Shown: positions 55,127 through 64,000 of the stretch, one piece after another
How the letters are laid out: each line of letters starts with the position of its first letter
Numbering within the stretch: the first letter of the stretch is position 1
Origin: Heracleum sosnowskyi
Taxonomy: Eukaryota; Streptophyta; Magnoliopsida; Apiales; Apiaceae
Assembly: GCA_030848705.1 (NCBI GenBank)
Contig: CM061236.1
Location: 59,911,481 to 59,975,480 of the forward strand
Length of the DNA stretch: 64,000 nucleotides
Reading direction: 5' to 3'
Made by a program: the position numbers and the translations under genes
The notes under the pieces: generated by a model
Databases searched by the model: none
The model's input: only the letters and a program-made list of their open reading frames with translations
What the model was told of the DNA's origin: nothing

Positions 55127-58100
55127 TTAACATACCAGATTTAGCATTCCCAGTTCACTTACCAACATGTTAAAGGTTGCTTCATCCAGTGGTTTAGTGA
55201 AGATGTCTGCAAGTTGCTTTTCTGTAGGGACATAGATCAACTTCACAGTTCCTCTTTCAACATGCTCTCTAATGAAATGATGTCTAATATCAATGTGCTT
55301 TGTTCTAGAGTGTTGAACAGGATTGTCTGAGATGGCTATGGCACTAGTGTTATCACAGTAGATAGGAATGTTGCTCAACACTAGACCATAATCCAACAGT
55401 TGATTCTTCATCCATAGAATTTGTGCACAGTAACTTCCAGCAGCAATGTATTCAGCTTCTGCTGTAGAAGTAGAGACTGAATGTTGCTTCTTGCTAAACC
55501 ATGACACCAATCTTCCACCAAGAAATTGACAGCTTCCTGTAGTGCTTTTTCTGTCAATTCTACATCCAGCATAATCTGAATCAGAATACCCCACTAACTC
55601 AAACACAGTATTTTTAGGATACCAAAGGACTAGATTTGGAGTGCCTTTAAGATATCTAAAAATTCTTTTGATAGCAATCAAGTGTGACTCCTTTGGATCA
55701 GCCTGAAACCTTGCACAAAGACATGTAGCAAACATTATATCAGGTCTGCTAGCAGTTAGATAAAGAAGTGATCCAACCATGCCTCTGTAAACACTGGAGT
55801 CCACTTTCTTTCCTTTGGAGTCTAGATCCAGACTGGTAGAAGTGGAGATGGGAGTCTTGGCAGGAGATGAATCTTCTAGGTTGAACTTCTTGAGAAGCTC
55901 CTTGACATACTTTGATTGACAAATGAAGATTCCATCATCCTTTTGAAGAACCTGTAAACCAAGGAAGAATGACAGTTCTCCCATCATGTTCATCTCATGT
56001 TTGTTTCTCATTAGAGATGAAAACCTCTCACACAGCTTCTCATTTGATGAACCAAAAATGATATCATCAACATAGATTTGAACCAAAATGATGTCTTTGC
56101 CATGATGTTTGTAGAATAAAGTCTTATCTACTATACCTCTTGTAAATTGATTTTCCAATAGAAAGGCTGAGAGGGTATCACACCATGCTCTAGGAGCTTG
56201 TTTCAACCCATAAAGTGCCTTGAACAGCTTGTACACAAAATCATATATTTCAGCATCTTCAAAACCAGGTGGCTGTTCAACATACACCTCTTCCTCCAAC
56301 TCTCCATTTAGAAAAGCACTTTTGACATCCATTTGGAACACCTTGAAATTACAGTGTGCAGCAAAGGCTAAGAAAATCCTGATAGCTTCAAGTCTGGCAA
56401 AAGGTGCGAATGTCTCATCATAATCTATCCCTTCCTGTTGATAGTAACCTTTAGCTACTAATCTTGCCTTGTTCCTTGTCACATTTCCATTTTCATCCAG
56501 CTTGTTCCTGAAGACCCACTTTGTCTCAATAACTGACTTTCCCTTTGGCCTTGGAACCAATTTCCACACATTGTTTCTTTTAAACTGGTTGAGTTCCTCT
56601 TGCATAGCAATCACCCAATCAGAATCCAACAATGCTTCATCAATTGCTTTAGGCTCCACTTGAGATAGGAAACAGGAAAACATGCTGTCAGCAGAAACAT
56701 TGTTCCTAGTTCTCACCCCAGAAGAAGGATCTCCAATAATCAAGTCATTTGTATGATCCTTGTTCCACCTTGTAGTTCTGGGCAAGCTTCTTGTTTGTTC
56801 AACAGCAGTAGCCTCATTTAGAGGGACTGATTCTTCACCAGGACAATTATCTCCACCATTTTCTTCAATATCTCCAGAGTCACCATCATTTTGAGTGTTT
56901 CCTGAAATAGTCTGTGACTGAGCTGGAGTTTGATTTGTATTACCTTCATTGACATCATCTTTTTCAGTTTCCACAGTTTGAGTAAAAGAGGGTTCTTCAT
57001 CAACAAACTCTTCTTCTTCCAAGTAGCCTTGATTCTCAAATCTAAGAATCTGCATTTGACCTTCCTCATGCAGTCCAGGAAACTTGGTTTCATCAAATGT
57101 GACATTCACACTTTCCTCTATGACTTTATGTTCCAGAAGATAGACTCTGTAGGCAGTCCTTTCTAGAGCATACCCCATGAAAATTCCTTCAAAATCTTTG
57201 GAGTCAAACTTCCCTTTCTTTTCATGGTTGTCCTTCATCATGAAACATTTGCTTCCAAACACATGAAAATACTTGACAGTAGGTTTCTTTCCATTGAGCA
57301 AATAGTAAGGAGTGTTTCCATGAGTCTTGTTGATCAAGGTTCTGTTCTGAGTATAGCAAGCTGTGTTGATGGCTTCTGCCCAGAAGTATGTAGGTAACTT
57401 TGCATCATGAAGCATAGTTCTGGCAGCTTCAATGAGAGTCCTGTTCTTCCTTTCTACAACACCATTCTGCTGTGGTGTCCTTGCAGCAGAAAACTGTTGT
57501 ACAATTCCTTCATCTTTACAGAAATTTCCAAGAGTGGCATTTCTGAACTCAGTACCATTGTCACTTCTTAGCAACTGAACTTTAGCATTTGGGGTTCTGT
57601 CAAGAACTCTTAAGTGATCAATGATGACCTGAGCTGCTTCATCTTTTGATTCTAGGTATTTCACCCAAGTATACCTAGAGTAGTCATCCACCATAACTAA
57701 TGCATATCTCTTTTTGGCTAAGGATGGAACATTTACTGGTCCAAAGATATCCATGTGAATTAGTTTGAGTGGTTCTGTGTTGGTGTTGGTTTTCTTTGAC
57801 TTATGCACAGCTCTTCTCAATTTTCCCATTTGACAATCCCCACACAGTCCTTCTTGACAGAATTCCTGTTGAGGTAGTCCTCTAACCAATTCCTTCTTCA
57901 TCAGCATGTTCATTGTTTTGAAGTTGAGGTGAGAGAGCTTCCTGTGCCAAAGCATACTGTCACCAACAGTAGCTTTACTGTAGAAACAGTAAGTCTTGTC
58001 CTTCTTTGTTGAGCTTAGGTCAGCAACAAACAGGCTTCCTTTTCTTACCCCTTTCAGAGAGAGGCTTCCATCCTTCTTGTGATAGATATTGCATACCATC

Positions 58101-58387
58101 ATGTCAAAATCAACCTTGAATCCCCTGTCACTGAATTGGCTGACACTGAGCAGGTTGTGCTTCAATCCATCAATAAGAGCAATATCATTTATGACAACAT
58201 TTCCAATTGCCAAACAGCCATATCCCACTGTGTAACCGTTGCTGTTGTCTCCAAAGGTTATGATTGGGCCAGCTTTCTCTACAAAATGTGATATCAGGGC
58301 TTTATCACCAGTCATGTGTCTAGAGCAGCCACTGTCAATGATCCAAGTGACTTGCTCCTTTTTCTTGCCCTGCAGAACAGATTGTAT
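55127..58387 (-). CDS. Copia B pol: protease, integrase, RT, RNase H (separated from gag by TAA)
   Basis: The first ATG of this frame is at 58315, but the domain continues upstream to the stop at 58388, including the protease text WIIDSGCSRHMTG. Downstream are the integrase finger (WHRKLSHLN...CGDCQMGK), the catalytic region with HMDIFGPV, SDNGTEF and NGVVERKNRT, reverse transcriptase with YVDDIIFGS about 750 residues after 58315, and RNase H with AGCRIDRKST and STAEAEYIA, ending ADIFTKPL. The catalytic motifs look intact. In copia A the equivalent region is fused to gag in one frame; here an in-frame TAA (58388-58390) interrupts. Confidence 0.9.
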   Translation of the reverse strand: MQSVLQGKKKEQVTWIIDSGCSRHMTGDKALISHFVEKAGPIITFGDNSNGYTVGYGCLAIGNVVINDIALIDGLKHNLLSVSQFSDRGFKVDFDMMVCNIYHKKDGSLSLKGVRKGSLFVADLSSTKKDKTYCFYSKATVGDSMLWHRKLSHLNFKTMNMLMKKELVRGLPQQEFCQEGLCGDCQMGKLRRAVHKSKKTNTNTEPLKLIHMDIFGPVNVPSLAKKRYALVMVDDYSRYTWVKYLESKDEAAQVIIDHLRVLDRTPNAKVQLLRSDNGTEFRNATLGNFCKDEGIVQQFSAARTPQQNGVVERKNRTLIEAARTMLHDAKLPTYFWAEAINTACYTQNRTLINKTHGNTPYYLLNGKKPTVKYFHVFGSKCFMMKDNHEKKGKFDSKDFEGIFMGYALERTAYRVYLLEHKVIEESVNVTFDETKFPGLHEEGQMQILRFENQGYLEEEEFVDEEPSFTQTVETEKDDVNEGNTNQTPAQSQTISGNTQNDGDSGDIEENGGDNCPGEESVPLNEATAVEQTRSLPRTTRWNKDHTNDLIIGDPSSGVRTRNNVSADSMFSCFLSQVEPKAIDEALLDSDWVIAMQEELNQFKRNNVWKLVPRPKGKSVIETKWVFRNKLDENGNVTRNKARLVAKGYYQQEGIDYDETFAPFARLEAIRIFLAFAAHCNFKVFQMDVKSAFLNGELEEEVYVEQPPGFEDAEIYDFVYKLFKALYGLKQAPRAWCDTLSAFLLENQFTRGIVDKTLFYKHHGKDIILVQIYVDDIIFGSSNEKLCERFSSLMRNKHEMNMMGELSFFLGLQVLQKDDGIFICQSKYVKELLKKFNLEDSSPAKTPISTSTSLDLDSKGKKVDSSVYRGMVGSLLYLTASRPDIMFATCLCARFQADPKESHLIAIKRIFRYLKGTPNLVLWYPKNTVFELVGYSDSDYAGCRIDRKSTTGSCQFLGGRLVSWFSKKQHSVSTSTAEAEYIAAGSYCAQILWMKNQLLDYGLVLSNIPIYCDNTSAIAISDNPVQHSRTKHIDIRHHFIREHVERGTVKLIYVPTEKQLADIFTKPLDEATFNMLVSELGMLNLVC

Positions 58388-59692
58388 TTATGAGGCATAT
58401 GGTACCCAATCTTTGTTGGGTCCTGTTACTTCAGTATCACAGACATAATCAACATTTTCAACTTTAATCATCGCATCAGGAATCTTCTGTTGGACTCCCT
58501 TCTTCACCCACTTTTCTTTAGAATTAGACTTGTTCTTATTCTTAGTGGATGAGGCCTTCTTACTGTTTCCAGTAGGCTCAGGAGTCTCAACAGTGTGCAT
58601 GTAGACACATTGTTCAGTAGACAAAATAGGCAGATTGAAACAAGTACTCATGGCAGTTATCTTGCATGGCATACAGTCAATGTAATTACATACTACCATA
58701 GGTCTATGCATAAGGGGGGTTCTATGTAAGTTACCATTTTTCAGAGTCACATTATCCTTGACCTCTTTTGGATTCTTACAAACATGAGTTAAGTGATGTG
58801 AAGAGCCACAATTATTGCATAGTTTCCTAGGAGCATTACTACCATTAGCATTGCCATTTCCTAACTTGCCATTCCTGTTTCTAGACTTGTAAGTAACTGT
58901 GTCATCAGGATGTTCTAAAGTTGCTGTCGAGCTTTTCTTGACAGTACCTTTCATACCTCCTGTCATGACAGTAGGTTTGGAAGTTGCTGTCTTCGAAGCT
59001 CTCTTGACAGTATCTTTAGAACATTCTGTCAGATTGTTTGGCAAAGTTACTGTCTTGGGGATTATGACAGTATCTTTTCCACCAACTGTTGAACTGTCAG
59101 TACCTTCATCCTCATCATCAAGTTGCTTCTTGATGAGCATGGCTTCCTCATCAAACTCAAGTTCAGAAGGTTTAAAAATTGGTTTATTGAGTTTCTTGAG
59201 AACATGAGGTTTGACAGTAGCATCAGTGGAACAATCCTGACTAACAATTTCCTTACCAGGTCTTTTGCCGTAATCAAAACCTATCCCTACCTTTTGATCC
59301 TCTGTGTGTTTCTCATGATAATCCTGAAGTTGTTTGGATGAGTTTCTATAGGCTTTAATCTTGAATTCACTTTCACTAATTTCTTTCCTTAGAAACTCAT
59401 CAATCTCTTTAGCACAGACTAATTCATTTTTCAATTTAGCATTCTCCTGTGTTAAAGATTCTAATCTATTGGCCTTTAATAAAAGCAAATCATTCTCAGA
59501 AGTGAGTTCATCATTCGACTTAGTCAACCTAGCAATCTCTTCATTGGCTACAGTTAAACTAGTATGAACATTAAACATTTCAGCACTCAATTCTTCAACA
59601 GTTTGCTTGTATTCATCTTTAGACATATCAAGTAAGACAAGTGAGGGTACCCGACTTGGAGAACTAGATGGGGCTTCTTCAGATTTAGCCAT
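58388..59692 (-). pseudogene. Copia B gag, C-terminal part (434 codons)
   Basis: Coiled-coil region (SLTVANEEIARLTKSNDEL and following), a charged linker rich in TV dipeptides from the TGACAGT motif, then a second knuckle-like CNNCGSSHHLTHVC. The frame ends at TAA 58388, in phase with pol. On the upstream side the frame continues before the ATG at 59692 to about 59745, where a small indel puts it out of phase with the 59704-60138 frame. In an intact element these would be one gag-pol. Confidence 0.85.
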
Positions 59693-59703
59693 GAGTGCTA
59701 AAT

Positions 59704-60169
59704 TTACATACTCCTCTTCTTCTTCATCATCAGTATCATCCCAGCTCCTTCAGCCACATAGGCCTTTCCCTGTCCTTTCTTGAAGTTTCCACTTGACCCT
59801 TTATCCATCCTTTGATTTTGCTTTGGCCTTCTGCATTCAGTAGCAAAATGGCCAAGCTCATTGCAGTTGTAACACCTGAACTTGGATCTGTCCACCATCC
59901 CTGTTTTGTGTCCACCGCTTGTAGCACCACCTTCACCTTTGGAGAAGTTCCCTTTGATGAACCTTGATGTTTGACCTTGAGACTTATATGGCTTGTTTCT
60001 CTTGAACCTTATGTTCTTGAATTTCTTAGCCATGTAAGCCATGGTAGGGTTATCCATCTTTTCCATTTCTTCCAAGGAATAGAAGTCTTCATCTTCAACA
60101 TCAGTTAGCTGTAGTACAACTTTCTCCTCATCATCCACAACCTCTTCAATTTTAAGAGTAGGTATTGGA
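59704..60169 (-). pseudogene. Copia B gag, zinc-knuckle part, cut by element F
   Basis: Encodes the knuckle CYNCNELGHFATECRRPK and the preceding basic region. The frame is open up to 60169, where element F replaces the N-terminal part of gag. Its 3' side ends in a frameshift near 59745. Confidence 0.85.
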
Positions 60170-63100
60170 TGTAATAACCCGAATTTTTGGAATAATTTAA
60201 AACTTTTCTTATTATAATTAAGTGCAACAGTGAATAGTGATATTGGTGGATGAATAGTGATTTTGAGGGTTAAGAAAATTTTTCATGCCACCTATGTACG
60301 AGACGTAGTGTGGATATTTCAAAGTCATATTAGTGATCTACGGAGTAAATAAGTGAATGCAAAGACGATCGGAATTCAGAAATTCCAAATTTTATTTTGG
60401 TGAAGTATTTGACTGGGCAGTGAATTATATATTATTATATTCAAGAAATGAGATATTAAATTAAGGATTTGAGGATTTAATATTTTGGAATTTTATTATA
60501 TTTGATTTGAGAATTTAGAACGAAAACCACTGAGATAGTGAAACGAAGATTCTAGAAACCGCTGAAACTTTATAACAAGGAGATTAAGAATATTCGGAAA
60601 AGCGTGAGAACCGTTTCTGAGAACAAGTAATAAAAAGAGAATAAACGAGGAATATTGGAATTAAGATCGAGTTAAGGTATTGTACCACAGTGGAGTAATA
60701 AGGTGCAACGTATAAGTCGTAACATATTAATCGTATTAAAACGATACAAGATTACATCAACAAAGAGCTAGTAGTGGAGCATGACTAGATTTCCACTAAA
60801 CACAAGTTTGGTAGTGGAAAATGACATAAGAATCCACTAACTACAAGCTAATTAGTGGAAGATGACATAAGACACTAGATATTATCCTAATAATGCAAGA
60901 TGAGATCATAAAACAAGAAGCAACCAAGCAAGCACTTTATTTTCTCTCCAAGAACACTCCATTCGGCCAAAACACACAGCAGCTCTGTAAAACGACCATA
61001 TCTCCCTCATTTCTCAATGGAATTTTTCGTTCTATAGCTTGTTGGAAAGGTATTGAGAAGCTCTACAACTCGTCTTTAGGAACCTCGTCCAGAAAAGCAT
61101 GGTAAGGACCTCGTTTTTGCAGTTCCTTGAACGGATGAATAGTACTTTCAAGGAACTAACTTTAATTTCTTCTTTTCTTTGGATGATCTAAGTTGTATTA
61201 AGGCTATACAAGGACTAACCAAGGTTGATCAAGGTCTTTACACACATCAAGAAAGGTATAAACCTCATGAACCCTTAGTTGACTTTGAGTTTTATGGATG
61301 TTCTTGATGATTGTTAGCTTAGTTAAGATTATGGTGTTAAGTATAAGCATGTTAGCATGATCTTGTAGTTGATTAAGCCCTATGTTGATTAAGATGTTAA
61401 AGTATGATATCCCTGGACTGATTGAGATTAGAATCATGTGTATAAGAAGTATGTATGCCCGGTGTGGCTTGGTTTGATGATTATGATTTTTGGAACGTCC
61501 GATTTATAGCCGTCGTAATGCCCAAATTTTTACCTACTGATTGGTTCCCTGTTTTTCCTCTGTTAGAGCTCGACCCTTGAGTCCTACTGCCCATGATTGT
61601 GTAGTTTATGTTATAAGCTTCGTAATGATATGTGGTTCGCCTAATTTGGCCGAACGGTTTAAGAGAAAAGTGAGTTTTAGTAAACGCCGTTCGGAAGAAC
61701 GACCCATCTCTGGTCAGCAATTTTGAGTCTATATTTGGACCACTTCGGAGCCATATTAAAATTTGAAACTTTGAGGAATAATACTAGAGACAGTTAGGAA
61801 GGCTCACGAAAAGGATTCGTATTAAAAAGATTATTTTTCGATTTTATAAAAATGCGACAGCAGAGGTTGCGCAAGTGAAAACCACTAAGAACGAGACTTA
61901 GAAACCAAGGTTCCAAATGGTTAAGTATAACTTGGATTTGAGAATGGATTTCGAACCAAACTTGTGATATAAGTATTTGACGAATAACATGGACTTAGTA
62001 TGAGCCTATAACGAGCTAGTAATGCCTTGGTTGTGTTTCGCTTACGTGTTAAGCATTAAGTTATAAGTGGTTTATCGAGGGGATTAACCGTGTGTTTTCG
62101 TTTGACTTTGTCTAGATTGTCCGGCATCGTCGCGAACCCCTATCACTTCACGAGCATCAAGCAAGTTTCTAAAACCATATTTTGAAGTATGCATATACTA
62201 GATGCAAGTTTTCTTATTCCATGCTATGTTTCCCATTAAGTATACTAATGATGCATACGATATGATGTTATGCATGTTTTCAAACCTTACATCGTATATA
62301 GATGTAATGGTATTAAAAATGTTGAGACGTAATATATGCATATGATAGATGCATGCACGTTTTCAAACCTATGCCTCTATAAACTGTTGTTGTGATAAAT
62401 AAAAGATTTTGTGATGATATATTACATGTTTTGAAAGCATGCTTAGAGTAAAAAGGCATGAAATGCCATAAACAGTTTTATGATATATATACGATGCATG
62501 TATGTTGTTGAACAACTACATATGGTATGATTTCCAAATGTAATTGGATTTGGAGTATGAGATATATGTACGTTTTCATGAGTTCAAATTGATACATATG
62601 ATGATTTAAGTTGGACTTATAAGCTATGGTTCTAGCAATATTTTGGAGTTGATATGTTAAGAAAAACCCTCAGTAGGGGGAATATACTTTGCATTTATAT
62701 ACTTTGGACCGGGAAGGGTATCAGTTGTTATCTAAAGATATATTATATAGTCTCTATATTTATTTTACATACTAAGAATGGTATCAGTTGCTATCTAGGG
62801 TTATTTTATGTTATTATTACAATTAATCCCGATATGTGGTTTACAAATTAAAGATCATTCGGAGTTTAATCTATTAAGGGTATATTTTAAATATATGACG
62901 AATAGCTGTTATCTACCCTTTTTGATAAGAAAGTACTTGAGAAATATTTCTAAATAAATATTCTTTATTAAATATAGTTTGCATTAATTATTTAAAGCCC
63001 TACTTCTTAAGGAAGTATTTCGTGAAAACTATTTTAAACCCTAGATAGCTAATAAAGTATATTTCAGTCAATTTTATGATGAATAGAGAAGGCTCCCAAA

Positions 63101-64000
63101 TCTATTTCCTGTTTAAGTCTATATTCAGAAAGACTTAAATGTTCGCTCAAACTACCAATACACGGGGGACCTTTCTCAAGTTTTAATGTTTGCTCAAGTG
63201 GACTGCCCGGTCCTAAACTTTTTTGAAACTACTCCTTCACCAGCTTTGTATCCAACTATCAAAAATGATTTGAATACTCCTTCAAGACTCGAGGAGTAAA
63301 AGCAGTGAAATCAGTTGTATCCATGAACAAGCATCAGCTTGGGAAATATGGGTGAATTTTCCTTTCCAACCAGATATGACTACTTTGTGGAGTCGTATAC
63401 TTGGGGAACAAGGGAAAGGAACTTGATGTTTCAAAGTTATGGATATTCTCAAACTCGGAGAATGTGTAAGGGACTGAGTGGCGACATGTCCCCTAAGGGA
63501 ATTACGCATAGACCAGCAGTCTATGAGCGGGTCTGTTCTTCCCTTAGATGATTATCAGATAGTGCCCGACCGTAGGATGAGAGAAGAGTATCGGAGGCCC
63601 CTAAGGAATGGGTACCCCTAAGGAATGGGTATGCTCTTCCCCCTACAACCGATTGGCAGGGAGGTAGGTCAGTTAGCGTCTGCCCTATTTTCCCTTCTAC
63701 GTAGAAAAACAGCAGTGGGGAGTTGCCTTACGACTGATCATCGTAGAGGTATCCCTGTCGCCCAGAATCTCCGTCTACAGTTCATCATCCATGAAAGAAA
63801 TGTTTTATGCAAGTTATCAGAGAAAGAACATGTTTTAAGCAAGATTACAGAAAAGAAAAGTTATTCAAGTTTATTCAAGCTATTCCAGTTATTCAAGTTT
63901 AGAAGCTGGATTGGAAATATTTTGCCTTGTCTTTATTTCCAGAATATGATATGAGATAAATGTTTGATATGAAAGATGATATCTGGAAATTCCTACAACT
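60170..64000 (-). mobile_element. Element F: LTR-like insertion, same family as D, inverted; runs off the window
   Basis: Begins TGTAATAACCCG at 60170 inside copia B gag (flank TTGGA 60165-60169). The first 330 bp match the inverted end of D (46653 down to about 46320), and 63480-63960 match the inverted 43610-43000 region of D. By comparison with D some 0.8 kb should lie beyond 64000. No coding domain; the short ORFs lack motifs. Contains a direct duplication of CCCCTAAGGAATGGGTA at about 63598-63631. Confidence 0.75.

Larger units (their letters stand above)
38172..64000 (-). mobile_element. Copia B: SIRE/Maximus-type element, broken by elements D, E and F
   Basis: Starts with its 3' LTR (38172-39236) and runs off the right edge inside gag. 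Own sequence: 38172-42180, 46654-48809 and 53688-60169. In transcription order this holds part of gag, protease/integrase/RT/RNase H, a spacer with a small ORF, accessory ORF1 (split by E and D), accessory ORF2, PPT and 3' LTR. The gene plan equals that of copia A but proteins are clearly diverged. It lies inside element C. Confidence 0.9.

Overview
This is a gene-poor, repeat-dense stretch of a plant nuclear genome, most likely a eudicot with a sizeable genome. The evidence is the set of plant-specific retroelement lineages (Tat and Athila Ty3/gypsy, SIRE/Maximus-type Ty1/copia), a plant Helitron-like unit with an RPA-type gene, and a Cf-like receptor-like-protein pseudogene. I see no intact ordinary host gene, no tRNA or rRNA and no bacterial feature. 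The species cannot be named from the sequence alone.

Layout. (1) 1-7188: 5' part of a Tat-clade gypsy element on the minus strand, with an uninterrupted 2028-codon gag-pol, PBS and 5' LTR; the 3' LTR lies off the left edge. (2) 7189-10175: degraded DNA with a (GA)n tract, a receptor-like-protein pseudogene and a copia gag/PBS relic. (3) 10176-13980: two Helitron-like units head to tail on the minus strand. The first is filled with AT-rich tandem repeats; the second carries a six-exon RPA70-like gene. (4) From 13982 a large LTR-like element (C) interrupts the RPA gene. C is itself broken by three insertions: an Athila deletion derivative (15198-22817, TSD CGTTA), a young SIRE-type copia A (23787-35442, TSD GAGAA, LTRs that look identical), and a second SIRE-type copia B (38172 to beyond 64000). 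(5) Copia B is in turn split by three 4-5 kb LTR-like elements of C's general type: D (42181-46653, TSD TTAAC), E (48810-53687, TSD AGTAG) and F (60170 to beyond the window). Nesting depth therefore reaches three levels: C in the Helitron/RPA unit, B in C, and D/E/F in B.

How the parts work together. Copia A looks potentially autonomous: one 1518-codon gag-pol, PBS, PPT, TATA-bearing LTRs and three further ORFs. Two of these (782 and 404 codons, sense strand) lie downstream of pol. The third (130 codons) is divergent on the opposite strand, with a promoter-like 362-bp gap between it and the 782-codon ORF. Copia B has counterparts of the two sense ORFs and a different small acidic ORF. The larger accessory proteins have basic nuclear-localisation-like patches and coiled coils but no visible signal peptide or membrane span, so 'envelope-like' is probably the wrong reading.

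The most unusual signal is that each of the four retroelements has its own short motif, heavily over-represented across LTR, untranslated and coding parts alike: CAGAGTTT in A, TGACAG in B, GCGCGCCCGCGC in the Athila derivative, GAACCT in the Tat element. Such motif saturation, together with accessory nuclear-looking proteins, recalls sequence-specific anti-silencing systems (VANC of VANDAL DNA transposons). That link is inference and testable.
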